From Chryseosolibacter sp964532595 (GTDB taxonomy: Bacteria; Bacteroidota; Bacteroidia; Cytophagales; Cyclobacteriaceae), in contig CAZHIQ010000001.1 of NCBI GenBank assembly GCA_964532595.1, forward strand, positions 294,529 through 358,528: a stretch of DNA of 64,000 nt. The letters run 5' to 3'. Below the pieces are notes generated by a model. That model did not search any database. It was given only the letters and a program-made list of their open reading frames with translations, and was not told the origin of the DNA. Below, piece after piece: positions 18,162-27,137 of the stretch. Each line of letters starts with the position of its first letter. Positions within the stretch are counted from its first letter, which is position 1. The translations under genes were made by a program, and so were the position numbers.

Positions 18162-21100
18162 ATGAAAAGATTTCCGATCCCAATGCGAACTGGTGAGCAC
18201 GCGCCGGCCTCCGCTTTCCGGTGGCTTTTTTTGACATTTCTCCTCTTTCTGATCAATCCTTTCTGGTCGCAGGCACAAGACTATGCGGCACTCAACTGGT
18301 ACTTCGGTAACTCGAACGAAGGAATACGCTTCGCTCGCCCCGATAACATCCCGCATATCATCACGAACAAGGCTCCGCTGGGACTTGGGGGTAGCGCTGT
18401 AGCTACCGACCCGGCTACGGGTAACCTCCTGTTCTACACCGATGGTGTCAATGTATACGATCGTCATCATACGCTGATGCCCAACGGTGGAGGTCTTGCC
18501 GGCAATCCCGCAGGTAATCAAACCGTAGTCGCCGCCAGGGTTCCTGAAACCGCCTCCCAATACTACATCTTCACTACGAATCCCGCGGGTGTGTTGTCGT
18601 ACAGCATCGTTGACATGACCGCGTTCGGCAATTCCGCATTTCCGGCACCCGCCTCAGGCGATGTAACGGTTAAGAACGTAGTACTCGATAACAACCGGAG
18701 CGAAGCAATGCTCGTTGTCCCGCACACCAACGGGACCGACTTCTGGTTGATCACACATGAGAGCGGCTCGCCTAACTATACCATTACGCTGTTCGACAAC
18801 TCAGGAACCGTACCGGCATCAACCACACAGGTAACGCTCGGACTGATTACACAACCGGGAAACTTCTCCTATCACGCGCCGAGCGGCCATATCGCGACAT
18901 CTCCGATGGAGGCGAACCGAAGTGTGGAGGTCCTTCACTTCGACCCTGCTTCGGGCACCCTCGAATATGTACTACGCGTCCCCAACAGCGGTGTCAACGG
19001 CACCAACGGACAAGCGATCTATGATACCGAATGGAGCAATAACGGCCAGTATCTGTACCTCTCTGTATTCGGCGATGCAGGTGTTCAGGCCGATGTTCTT
19101 CAGTTCGATATGCTGAACCCCAGCACGACGCTGACTTCGGTCCTGCCTCAACCCAACACCATTGCGCAAAGCTATGGACTTCAAATCGCTCCCGACAGTG
19201 CTATCTATCATCTTTATCAGGAAGTCAATGGCGGCCCCTACCTCCTGGGATCGCTAACCAATATCGACACCGTAGCCAGTGAAGTCGTTTATAACACGGA
19301 ACCATTCGAATCAAATCCCGACTTCAACGCCATGCAGTTTCCGTCGTTCGCTCCTAAAGCGGATATTGAGTTTACGGTCGACTTCACCACATCAGGCACC
19401 TGCGCGAACACGCCTATCGCATTTTATCCGGAGGTCGTTCCTACCGCCGACAGCCTGCAATGGCATTTCGGCGACGGTAACTCCGCCACACAATGGAGTC
19501 CCGTCCACACCTATGAGCAAGGAGGAACCTTTCAGGTGGAAGTATACGCTTTTCTCAACGGTGATACCGCCTACGCGACACACCCGATCACCCTTGACGC
19601 ATTCGACCTCCAACTTACCCTCGTTCAGGACACCACAGCCTGCGCATGTGAGCTACCTGTAAATGAACCCGACTGCCCGGAGGGAATAACCCCGTTTGAA
19701 GTTTCGGTTCAGGCACAAGGAGGTACCCCCCAGTACCAGTGGTTCGGACCGGGAGGTCCGCTTCCCGGACAGACGACACAAACCTTACGGCCCGACTCAG
19801 CGGGATATTACTATGTCGCCGCAACCCTTGGGGGATGTACCGCTTACGCAGGAGTGAATATCAAAGAATATGACTCGCTCGACCAGCGCGCCAACATCTG
19901 GTATTTCGGACAAAACGCTGGAATTGACTTCAATCCCTTGCCTGAAGGCCCGGCTGTTCCAATCACCGGTCCCGTGAACTCCCCTGAAGGTGTCTCAGTA
20001 ATAAGTGACCGCAACGGACAAGTCGTGTTCTCAACCGATGGGTACCACGTCTACGACAAGTTGGGACAGGATATCACTCCTGCCGGAGGAATCGGCGGAG
20101 AGCCCGGATCAACGCAATCGGCGCTTATTATTCCGGTCCCCGGCGACGAAACGCTGTATTACATCTTCACAACACAGGAGATCCACGGTACCGGAACCTA
20201 TGAACTGCGCTATTCGCTGTTTGACCTGAAACTCAACAACGGAGTGGGTGGATTGGCTGAATACAACATACTCCTTTTCAAACCCAGTACGGAACGCATT
20301 ACCGGCGACGACAACTGGCTTATTGCACATGAATACGGCAACAATACCTTTCGCGCTTATCGTGTGACCGCTAACGGCCTAAGCAATCCGGTCATCTCGT
20401 CCGTAGGTTCCGACCACACAACTGCGCACGCAGAAAGCGGACAGGGATACATGAAACTCGGCGCGCAAAACCGCCTCGTAGTGGCGCTTTCTACTCCGGG
20501 GCAATCGAACGTGGTGGAGATTTTTGATTTTGTCGATTCGACCGGAGTAGTCACCAACTTCAGGACAGCCGATCTTGACTCGCCAACGGGGCAGGTATAC
20601 GGCGTTGAAGTCTCTCCGGGAGGAAATAAGCTCTTTGCCACGTTGATGGAAGGCGGGACATCGCGGATTTACGAATTCGCGTTCGATTCGCTGGGTAATC
20701 CCTACTACAAGCAGGATGTCAGCCAGCCAGGCCAGTTAGGCGCAATTCAGATCGGCCCCGATGGTCAGCTCTACGTTGCAATCAACGGAAGTCCAACGCT
20801 GGGTATGTTTTCCGCTGTGGAAGACACGACGAGTCTGACTACCCTGAACCTGCAGCCCTTTGATCTCGGCGGGAACACCAGCACGCTGGGGCTGCCTAAC
20901 TTCATTCAGACCATCGCGAACCCCGCGACATCCCCGACCTTTAACTTTGCCGGGTTGTGCCTCGGTGATTCTACCGTATTTACCGCATCGGGTAAAGATC
21001 CGGCGATCGACAAATTCGACTGGGTATTTGGCGATGGAAACAGTGCGATGGATGCCGGCCCCCAAGTCTCGCATCTCTACGCCGCTGCGCAAACCTATAA

Positions 21101-23441
21101 CGGTGTCCTCACGATCCGAAACCGATGTGAGACGCCTGTGCAGCAGTTCCCCTTCGAGGTAACCATTTCGCCGCCACCGCCTGATCCGACAAATAACATG
21201 TTGTTCCTATGTCACGGTTCGCTCGAGCTCGACGCTAACCCGACCGAGGCTCCCGACCTCACCTATCAATGGTCGACAGGGGAAGACACGCGCACGATCA
21301 CCGTCAGCCAATCGGCTCTGTACACCGTTACCGTGCGGGATGCGCTGGGGTGTACTGCAGAAGGGAGATTTATGCCGTCCGACAATCGTCCTGTGGTAGA
21401 CCTTGGGCCGGATCAGACCGTTTGTCAGAACACAGGCGTTGCCCCCCTTGACGCGCATAATCCCGGCGCGGATTACGCATGGGAACTTAACGGTGTTAGT
21501 TCCGGCACGGATCAAACGCATCCCGTTAGCACAGCAACACCCGGGGTATTCGAATACAAACTCATCGTCACTGATCCATTGTCGACGTGCTTTGTCCGCG
21601 ACTCCGTGATCTTTACCGTCAACGAATCGCCAGCGTTTACCCTGACGAACAATAGCCCGATCGTTTGTAACACAGAAACGGGAGAAATCACCATTGTCTT
21701 TGATGCACCCGCCGACCGCGTCTTCTCATATTTTATCTCCGGTCCGACGGCTGTCCCGGGAGGAACCGACCAGGTTGCAGGCTCAACCATTTCAACACCC
21801 GCAACGCTCGCCGGCGGAGCCTATACCGTAACGGTTAGCGATCAGGTAAGCGGTTGCGCATCCGTTCAAACAACGGCGCTCGACACCGACGCGCTGGAGG
21901 TGGTGGCGACGCAATTCAACAACTGCGATCCGGTACTTCTGGCCGTAGAGCTTATCGCCACACCCGGGCCGGTAGACTACCCGGTGCAGTATCGCGTCAT
22001 CGACAATGTCTCCGGCGAAGTGATTGAAACCGGATCCGCCGATGCACTAGCAGGAAATCCGTTCACAACGGATCCCGCGGGTATTCCGGCCAATAACGCG
22101 GAGTATGTGGTAGAAGTAACCATGAACGATGGCTGCGTCGCCACGAGTGATCCGGTTGCAGTAAATCAGGATGACCGGGTCCCTGTCACATTTTCTATCG
22201 ACGCCTGCAGTGATCCCGTTCGACTCGAAGCACAAGGTGGACCATTCGATGCAGTACTTTGGACAGGTCCCGGAACGATCAGCAGTCCGACCAACGTCGT
22301 CACCAATGTCGCTGACCTTCCGCAAGGCATCAATGAGTTTAACCTTCACCTCGAACAGGCCGGCTATTGCGCACGCGACACAACGTTGACAGTCGACGTC
22401 AACAACAACGTAATCGCAGACTTTACCCAAAGCGATGCCTGCGCCGATGAGGTTCTCCTCGCCGCCACGCCCGCGGGGCCGTACACGTACCGATGGTATC
22501 GGGATGGCCTTCTCATTCCCGGTGGAAGAATATTGGCAATCGGCGCGGCCGACAACAATATCCAATACCGCGTTGCAGTAGTGAATACGATGACCGGATG
22601 TGTATTTACATCTGCACCCAAAGTAGTTAACGTCTCGGGCGTTCTTGACCTGACCCTGACCGCAACGGCGCCCTGTGAAGGGCAGCCGTTTACACTGACC
22701 GCCACCGCCAATCAGACTGATGTGTCCTATGAATGGGCCCTCAACGGAGAAGTGCTCGCGGGGCAGACATCGGCGACCCTCGAGGAGACCCGTGGCGGGC
22801 GATATGATGTCACAGTAACCACGGCCGGCGGCGGTTGCTCCATCACACGCAACTTCAACGTGACCCCGATGCCTGTCACAGAAGGTCAACTGCCCGGCTC
22901 GGGAATTATCTGTCCCGACCCCGCTAATCCCGATCCTCTGACGCGCGAAGTTACCCTTGATGCAGGACCTGACTTCATCAGTTACAACTGGCTGCGCAAT
23001 GGAATCGAACTTAACGAAGATGGACAAACCTACACCGCTTTTGAGGCTGGACTCTACAGCGTACAACTCGTCAACATCTTCGGCTGTCCGAGTACGGATG
23101 AAACCCTCCTCATCGAAGACTGTACACCACGCATAACCGGACCGAACGCTTTCCGTCCCTCCAGCGTTGTCGAAGCTCACGGTGAATTCGCCAACCGGAA
23201 CTTCCGCCTCTTCACGTTCTTCATCGCCGATGAAGACTTCGAAGTATTCATTTTCAACCGCTGGGGCGAAATGGTCTATCATACCGTCGATCGCGATTTC
23301 CGTTGGAACGGTGGATACAATAACAACCCCGGCCAACCCTTGCCCGCCGGAACTTATACCTGGGTGGTTCGCTTCAAGAGCGTTTACCGCCCTGATGAGG
23401 GTATTCAGGAGAGGCGAGGCGGCGTAGTACTGCTGCGTTAA
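18162..23441 (+). CDS. Giant secreted PKD protein with gliding-associated (type B) C-terminal domain
   Basis: A 1759-aa type IX secretion cargo. A basic start (MKRFPIPM) and a signal peptide ending near FWSQAQDYA are followed by two related repeats of about 400-550 residues, each beginning with a WYFG phrase and carrying FYTDGVNVYD or FSTDGYHVYD. Each ends in a PKD domain (WHFGDGNSATQWSPVHTY; WVFGDGNSAMDAGPQVSHLY). Several Ig/PKD-like modules with paired cysteines follow. The C-terminus (FIFNRWGEMVYHT...PAGTYTWVVRF...GGVVLLR) is the gliding-motility-type sorting domain. The ATG at 18162 is preferred over a TTG at 18129. A near-consensus -7 box (TACTTTAG) lies about 25 bp before it. Probable surface adhesin or matrix protein; no enzyme domain is recognised. 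Confidence 0.92.
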   Translation: MKRFPIPMRTGEHAPASAFRWLFLTFLLFLINPFWSQAQDYAALNWYFGNSNEGIRFARPDNIPHIITNKAPLGLGGSAVATDPATGNLLFYTDGVNVYDRHHTLMPNGGGLAGNPAGNQTVVAARVPETASQYYIFTTNPAGVLSYSIVDMTAFGNSAFPAPASGDVTVKNVVLDNNRSEAMLVVPHTNGTDFWLITHESGSPNYTITLFDNSGTVPASTTQVTLGLITQPGNFSYHAPSGHIATSPMEANRSVEVLHFDPASGTLEYVLRVPNSGVNGTNGQAIYDTEWSNNGQYLYLSVFGDAGVQADVLQFDMLNPSTTLTSVLPQPNTIAQSYGLQIAPDSAIYHLYQEVNGGPYLLGSLTNIDTVASEVVYNTEPFESNPDFNAMQFPSFAPKADIEFTVDFTTSGTCANTPIAFYPEVVPTADSLQWHFGDGNSATQWSPVHTYEQGGTFQVEVYAFLNGDTAYATHPITLDAFDLQLTLVQDTTACACELPVNEPDCPEGITPFEVSVQAQGGTPQYQWFGPGGPLPGQTTQTLRPDSAGYYYVAATLGGCTAYAGVNIKEYDSLDQRANIWYFGQNAGIDFNPLPEGPAVPITGPVNSPEGVSVISDRNGQVVFSTDGYHVYDKLGQDITPAGGIGGEPGSTQSALIIPVPGDETLYYIFTTQEIHGTGTYELRYSLFDLKLNNGVGGLAEYNILLFKPSTERITGDDNWLIAHEYGNNTFRAYRVTANGLSNPVISSVGSDHTTAHAESGQGYMKLGAQNRLVVALSTPGQSNVVEIFDFVDSTGVVTNFRTADLDSPTGQVYGVEVSPGGNKLFATLMEGGTSRIYEFAFDSLGNPYYKQDVSQPGQLGAIQIGPDGQLYVAINGSPTLGMFSAVEDTTSLTTLNLQPFDLGGNTSTLGLPNFIQTIANPATSPTFNFAGLCLGDSTVFTASGKDPAIDKFDWVFGDGNSAMDAGPQVSHLYAAAQTYNGVLTIRNRCETPVQQFPFEVTISPPPPDPTNNMLFLCHGSLELDANPTEAPDLTYQWSTGEDTRTITVSQSALYTVTVRDALGCTAEGRFMPSDNRPVVDLGPDQTVCQNTGVAPLDAHNPGADYAWELNGVSSGTDQTHPVSTATPGVFEYKLIVTDPLSTCFVRDSVIFTVNESPAFTLTNNSPIVCNTETGEITIVFDAPADRVFSYFISGPTAVPGGTDQVAGSTISTPATLAGGAYTVTVSDQVSGCASVQTTALDTDALEVVATQFNNCDPVLLAVELIATPGPVDYPVQYRVIDNVSGEVIETGSADALAGNPFTTDPAGIPANNAEYVVEVTMNDGCVATSDPVAVNQDDRVPVTFSIDACSDPVRLEAQGGPFDAVLWTGPGTISSPTNVVTNVADLPQGINEFNLHLEQAGYCARDTTLTVDVNNNVIADFTQSDACADEVLLAATPAGPYTYRWYRDGLLIPGGRILAIGAADNNIQYRVAVVNTMTGCVFTSAPKVVNVSGVLDLTLTATAPCEGQPFTLTATANQTDVSYEWALNGEVLAGQTSATLEETRGGRYDVTVTTAGGGCSITRNFNVTPMPVTEGQLPGSGIICPDPANPDPLTREVTLDAGPDFISYNWLRNGIELNEDGQTYTAFEAGLYSVQLVNIFGCPSTDETLLIEDCTPRITGPNAFRPSSVVEAHGEFANRNFRLFTFFIADEDFEVFIFNRWGEMVYHTVDRDFRWNGGYNNNPGQPLPAGTYTWVVRFKSVYRPDEGIQERRGGVVLLR

Positions 23442-23465
23442 CCTTATAAGTCAATACAACAACCT

Positions 23466-23813
23466 ATGAAACATCTACTTCGAATCAGCGCTTTGTTAAC
23501 CGTATTTGTCGCTATTTCCGCTTTCCAGATCATCAAGACACAACTGCACATCACCGTGCGCGACGAACTTGGAAACACGGTTGAAGAAGCTACGGTGCAA
23601 CTGTTCGAAAATGAAGACGACTATCTCAAAGAAGAAAATATCGTCGCCGAAGCCACGACCGACAAGAAAGGCATTGCACGGTTTAAAGAACTAAAAGACA
23701 TTCCCTATCATGTCATTGTCCGTAAAGACGACAAAGACAACTCGGGCGGCGGAGAAAAAACTGACAAGCTTGACGCCAAACGGATCAATAAGGTGACCAT
23801 TATTATCCAATAA
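23466..23813 (+). CDS. Small secreted protein with carboxypeptidase-regulatory-like fold
   Basis: A 115-residue protein with an N-terminal hydrophobic signal (MKHLLRISALLTVFVAISAF). A single beta-sandwich-like domain of the CarboxypepD_reg/SpaA type follows: LHITVRDELGNTVEEATVQLFEN, then TTDKKGIARFKELKDIPYHVIV, the typical pattern of VxDxxGxxVxxAxVxLF...TDxxGxxxFxxL. The tail is Lys/Asp/Gly-rich. It sits 24 bp after the giant cargo gene on the same strand, so the two may be co-transcribed and act together at the cell surface. Confidence 0.75.
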   Translation: MKHLLRISALLTVFVAISAFQIIKTQLHITVRDELGNTVEEATVQLFENEDDYLKEENIVAEATTDKKGIARFKELKDIPYHVIVRKDDKDNSGGGEKTDKLDAKRINKVTIIIQ

Positions 23814-23851
23814 GACGGCCTGATCGTAAGTACGCTTACGAGAGTCGACAG

Positions 23852-23884
23852 ACTTCCCGTGGTCTGAGCCAGGCCACGGGAAGT
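23852..23884. terminator. Long hairpin between convergent genes
   Basis: ACTTCCCGTGG and CCACGGGAAGT form a perfect 11-bp stem with an 11-nt loop, between the convergent genes ending at 23813 and 23905. No T-run is present. A smaller inverted repeat CGTAAG-TACG-CTTACG lies just before it at 23825-23840. Probably a shared transcript end. Confidence 0.55.
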
Positions 23885-23904
23885 ACCATGATTCCGCGAA
23901 AGAA

Positions 23905-24066
23905 CTAGCGTGAAGTTATCAGCACCAGACCAAAGGCGATGACGACAAACCAGAATTTGTAAGCAGAGAGCGCCGGGATGATAACCATGCTTAACTGCAT
24001 GAGAACGGCAAGTAATACAAGGATAACGGCAAACGCCTTAAGGATGGATCTGGTTTTATTGCTCAT
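23905..24066 (-). CDS. 53-aa two-helix membrane protein
   Basis: A short frame starting MSNKTRSILKAFAV and ending FGLVLITSR. It shows a basic N-terminus and two hydrophobic helices (about residues 10-30 and 36-50) joined by a short loop (PALSAYKF). It begins 2 bp after the stop of the glutaminyl cyclotransferase gene, so it is very likely co-transcribed. I do not recognise a family. The positive-inside layout and tight spacing make a real gene likely. Confidence 0.65.
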   Translation of the reverse strand: MSNKTRSILKAFAVILVLLAVLMQLSMVIIPALSAYKFWFVVIAFGLVLITSR

Positions 24067-24068
24067 GG

Positions 24069-24851
24069 TTATTCGTTTAACTCCAGGACATAGGCAAATG
24101 GCCAGAACTTTCCGGTGACGATAAACAATTTCGTACCGGGATGATAGGCTATGCCGTTTAACTCGAAAGAATTGGGATTCTCCAGTCGCGCCTCCTGTGC
24201 CAGAGGCGTCAGGTCAAGTTCGCCAACCACCTCACCCTTCTCGGGGTCGATCTTCAGAATGCGATTGGTTTCCCACCTATTCGCAAAGATAAATCCGTCG
24301 ACAAACTCCAACTCATTCAGTTTCGTTACGAAGCCCTTCTTATCGCGTACCCGAACGGTTTTCACCGGCTCCAGGGTTGCTGTATCGAGATAAATAAGCT
24401 TCTCGGTACCGTCACTCATGATGAGGTGATGACCGTCGTGTGTCAGCCCCCAACCTTCTGTGTCATAGGTAAACTCGCGAATCTTTTCGAACGTCTCCAG
24501 ATCGTAGACAAATCCTATATTGTTTTGCCACGTAAGCTGGTATACCTTGTTATTGAGGATAGCGATTCCTTCACCGAAGTATTTGTCGTCAAGAACAACT
24601 TTCTTGTCAGTCTCCCCTGTTCGAATATCAACGATACCGATATACGACTGCTTCTGTCCGGTTCCTTCATACAATTTACCATTGTGAATGAGAAGGCCTT
24701 GTGTCCAGGCTTTCGTATCGTGCTTCCAACGCGCCTTCAGCGTGTAGGAAATCAGCATGCCCTCATCGTTGTTACTACTTTTCGAGCACGCCATTAACGT
24801 CAAGAGGATCAGGACAATCATGGCCTTTCTCCCGGATACTAGTGGTACCAT
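24069..24851 (-). CDS. Glutaminyl-peptide cyclotransferase, lipoprotein
   Basis: A 260-aa plant/bacterial-type glutamine cyclotransferase, a five-bladed beta-propeller that turns N-terminal glutamine of exported proteins into pyroglutamate. Family phrases include AWTQGLLIHNGKLYEGTGQ, YFGEGIAILNNKVYQLTWQ, EGWGLTHDGHHLIMSDGT, LNELEFVDGFIFANRW and LNGIAYHPGTKLFIVTGK. A lipobox (LTLMAC, Cys22) indicates lipid anchoring in the envelope. In Bacteroidota signal peptidase I substrates often begin with Gln, so this enzyme is common there. The gene overlaps the upstream serine hydrolase by 13 bp. Confidence 0.92.
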   Translation of the reverse strand: MVPLVSGRKAMIVLILLTLMACSKSSNNDEGMLISYTLKARWKHDTKAWTQGLLIHNGKLYEGTGQKQSYIGIVDIRTGETDKKVVLDDKYFGEGIAILNNKVYQLTWQNNIGFVYDLETFEKIREFTYDTEGWGLTHDGHHLIMSDGTEKLIYLDTATLEPVKTVRVRDKKGFVTKLNELEFVDGFIFANRWETNRILKIDPEKGEVVGELDLTPLAQEARLENPNSFELNGIAYHPGTKLFIVTGKFWPFAYVLELNE

Positions 24852-25750
24852 TCTTCTATTCCTTCAGCGGGCTTCTCCTTAGCATCCGGCTCATAATACT
24901 GCCAAAGAATGCGGGAAACCTTCCGCAATAATACATAACCTTCACTATCTGTCGCAAAAGATCGATCCTTTTGATTCTTTGTGATGACACAAAACACATA
25001 GTCGCCGTGCGGAGCATTGACGAGGGCCACCTCCGAGCGCGACTGGCTGACAAAGCCCTGTTTCGAGGCAACCTGTACCCACGGAGGGATCTCGGCCAGC
25101 GCTCGTCCGTCGTAATAGACGTTCGTCAGATTTCGGTATATGCGCTCACTCGCGCGGGCGCTCACCACCTCTCCCCTTCTGATCTTCAACAGTAAAGTCG
25201 CCATTTCCCGTGGCGAAGTCTGACCCCAACCATACCTTTTCCAGTCTTCATGCCGTCCGGGAGTGCGGGAGTTAACGCGCGTTGCGCTGAAGCCATTCGC
25301 GTCAAGCCAGTTATTGATAGCAGTCCCTGTTCCCGCCAGGTGCTGACACCACAAGCTGGCTGTATTGTCGCTTGTTGTAATCATGAGCATCATCACCTTC
25401 GACAGAGCAATCCTTTCGCCGTCTTTAAACGAGCCGAGTATATCTTCACCTTCATACAACAGCGAGTCGCGGTACTCGAGCACCGAGTCATAGGCTATTC
25501 CGCCGCGTTCAATTCTGTCAAACATCGCCACGGTGATAGGTACTTTAATCATACTGGCCGTCGGGAAGAGCGAATCTGCCTGAATGGAGACAAACGTCTT
25601 GCGTTTGACATGCTCTACATAAATTCCGACATCCCCGTCAAACCCTTCGATCGCGGCTTCCAGCTTGCGTTTCAGCGCGAGGTCTTCCCGCTGGGCCACC
25701 GCCTGCAATCCCACGAGAAGGGCAAACACAAGTAGGGTAAATCGCGACAT
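24839..25750 (-). CDS. Class A beta-lactamase-like serine hydrolase, secreted
   Basis: A 303-aa periplasmic protein of the class A beta-lactamase/penicillin-binding fold. A signal peptide (MSRFTLLVFALLVGLQAVAQ) is followed by the nucleophile motif S66-x-x-K69 (TASMIKV) and the SDN motif (TTSDNTAS). In place of KTG there is KQG (ASKQGFVS), which makes true beta-lactam hydrolysis uncertain. The ATG at 25750 is chosen because it opens the signal peptide; the frame continues upstream. It is divergent from the tsaC-like gene with only 19 bp between starts. Confidence 0.85.
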   Translation of the reverse strand: MSRFTLLVFALLVGLQAVAQREDLALKRKLEAAIEGFDGDVGIYVEHVKRKTFVSIQADSLFPTASMIKVPITVAMFDRIERGGIAYDSVLEYRDSLLYEGEDILGSFKDGERIALSKVMMLMITTSDNTASLWCQHLAGTGTAINNWLDANGFSATRVNSRTPGRHEDWKRYGWGQTSPREMATLLLKIRRGEVVSARASERIYRNLTNVYYDGRALAEIPPWVQVASKQGFVSQSRSEVALVNAPHGDYVFCVITKNQKDRSFATDSEGYVLLRKVSRILWQYYEPDAKEKPAEGIEEWYH

Positions 25751-25769
25751 AAGCTTTATTTTTGCCACC

Positions 25770-26717
25770 ATGGCCGATATAGGTAAAGATATAAATAAAT
25801 CAAAGGAACTCCTTGAAGCGGGTGAAGTGATCGCTATACCCACGGAAACCGTTTACGGACTTGCGGGAAATGCTCTTAATGCCTCGGCCGTGTCGACGAT
25901 CTTTCGTGTCAAGAATCGTCCGAGCTTCGACCCGCTTATCGTACACGTGCATTCGCTCGATGTCATTGGAGAATACGCTGAAAATCCCCCGGCGGAAGCA
26001 CTCGAGCTGGCGCGAAAGTGCTGGCCAGGTCCGTTGACACTCCTGCTCCAGCGCAAGCCGATCATTCCCGACCTCGTTGCGGCCGGACTGCCCACTGTAG
26101 GCTTGAGGTGTCCCGACCATCCTCTGACCCTCGAGCTACTCTCCTCCCTTCATTTTCCTTTGGCTGCTCCGAGCGCTAACCCCTTTGGATATATCAGTCC
26201 TACGACCGCCAACCACGTTGCGCGACAACTTGGTGACAAGATTCCCTATATCCTTGACGGAGGGCCTTGCACAGTAGGTATCGAATCAACGATCGTTGGA
26301 TTTCCTAACGGTATGCCTACTGTACTGCGCACCGGGGGGTTGAAGGTCGAAGACATCGAACGTCTGATTGGCCCGGTGGCCGTAAACGCTATATCCACCT
26401 CCAATCCACAGGCCCCCGGTCAATTGCACAGTCACTACGCACCGCGCAAACCTTTGATCATCGGCGATGTTATGCAGTTGATGAAAGACTACGGTGATCG
26501 ATCCCTGGGGACGCTAACCTTCCGTGAATCAACCTCCGCGCCTGTCAGTGTTGTACTCTCCGAAGCCGGCGACCTCGATGAAGCTGCACGAAACCTCTTC
26601 GCTGCCCTGCGCACGCTCGACAGCTCCGACGCCGACCTCCTCCTCGCCGAGTACGTGCCCGACACCGGCCTGGGACGCGCCATCAATGACAGATTGAGAA
26701 GGGCGGGAAGCGGTTGA
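25770..26717 (+). CDS. Threonylcarbamoyl-AMP synthase (Sua5/YwlC type)
   Basis: A 315-aa enzyme of the Sua5/YrdC family making threonylcarbamoyl-AMP from threonine, bicarbonate and ATP for the t6A37 modification of ANN-decoding tRNAs. Seen: IPTETVYGLAGNALN, FRVKNRPSFDPLIVHV, PLAAPSANPFGYISPTTANHV, and the C-terminal Sua5 domain starting after SPGQLHSHYAPRKP-like QAPGQLHSHYAPRKPL, so this is the two-domain form. The ATG at 25770 is the natural start; the frame is open upstream inside the divergent gene. Confidence 0.94.
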   Translation: MADIGKDINKSKELLEAGEVIAIPTETVYGLAGNALNASAVSTIFRVKNRPSFDPLIVHVHSLDVIGEYAENPPAEALELARKCWPGPLTLLLQRKPIIPDLVAAGLPTVGLRCPDHPLTLELLSSLHFPLAAPSANPFGYISPTTANHVARQLGDKIPYILDGGPCTVGIESTIVGFPNGMPTVLRTGGLKVEDIERLIGPVAVNAISTSNPQAPGQLHSHYAPRKPLIIGDVMQLMKDYGDRSLGTLTFRESTSAPVSVVLSEAGDLDEAARNLFAALRTLDSSDADLLLAEYVPDTGLGRAINDRLRRAGSG

Positions 26718-26772
26718 GGCGTTGAAGTGTCGAAGAATCGCGTACAGTGCTGTATCTGGTTTCCAGTTTCCC

Positions 26773-26835
26773 GTTTCTGGATAGACTTCCGGTCGCGCGT
26801 GCAGACGCGCAGAGATTTGAAAGTTGAAAATACTT
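26773..26835. repeat. 63-bp direct repeat, copy 1
   Basis: Identical to the copy at 26966-27028 except for one A/G difference. Each copy contains a hairpin GCGCGT-GCAG-ACGCGC (6-bp stem, 4-nt loop). The two copies are 193 bp apart in the same orientation. Confidence 0.9.
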
Positions 26836-26965
26836 ACACACCTCCGTAATAAACGCCTTCAACCATAGTTAGCAGAATCGCCGGCGGGGGAGCCTTGACA
26901 AATGGTTGGTAGAAGCGCGAGGACATCGCAAAGCGAGATCTTCGCACATCGTGCCCGTGTTTCCG

Positions 26966-27028
26966 GTTTCTGGATAGGCTTCCGGTCGCGCGTGCAGACG
27001 CGCAGAGATTTGAAAGTTGAAAATACTT
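26966..27028. repeat. 63-bp direct repeat, copy 2
   Basis: Second copy of the element at 26773-26835, with the same internal G/C-rich hairpin. The bases that follow both copies are also similar (A/T-CAC then a C-rich run), so the duplicated unit may be slightly longer. Confidence 0.9.
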
Positions 27029-27068
27029 TCACCCCCCGGCCCGGTTCACAATACAATTCGGAATCCCC

Positions 27069-27097
27069 ACTTTAACACTCTAACACTCCAACACTTC
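27069..27097. repeat. 8-bp tandem repeat (TTAACACT type) upstream of pfkA
   Basis: Units TTTAACAC, TCTAACAC, TCCAACAC follow each other. The same repeat type occurs at 38429-38493, 40874-40889, 47496-47517 and 54611-54649, usually in front of a gene. Confidence 0.7.
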
Positions 27098-27137
27098 CAT
27101 AATTGACTACCTTTAGGAACACCTAACACAAGATCCA

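Larger units (their letters stand above)
26718..27137. other. Intergenic region with a 63-bp direct duplication
   Basis: A 420-bp region with no supportable gene between the tsaC-like gene and pfkA. It holds two copies of a 63-bp element (26773-26835 and 26966-27028), and an 8-bp-unit tandem repeat (27069-27097) just upstream of a near-consensus -7 box TACCTTTA at 27108-27115 that may serve pfkA. Confidence 0.7.

Noticed and set aside
22047..23336. 429-codon minus-strand frame inside the giant PKD protein
   Set aside because: A long antisense shadow of a well-supported gene; no domain or start signal.
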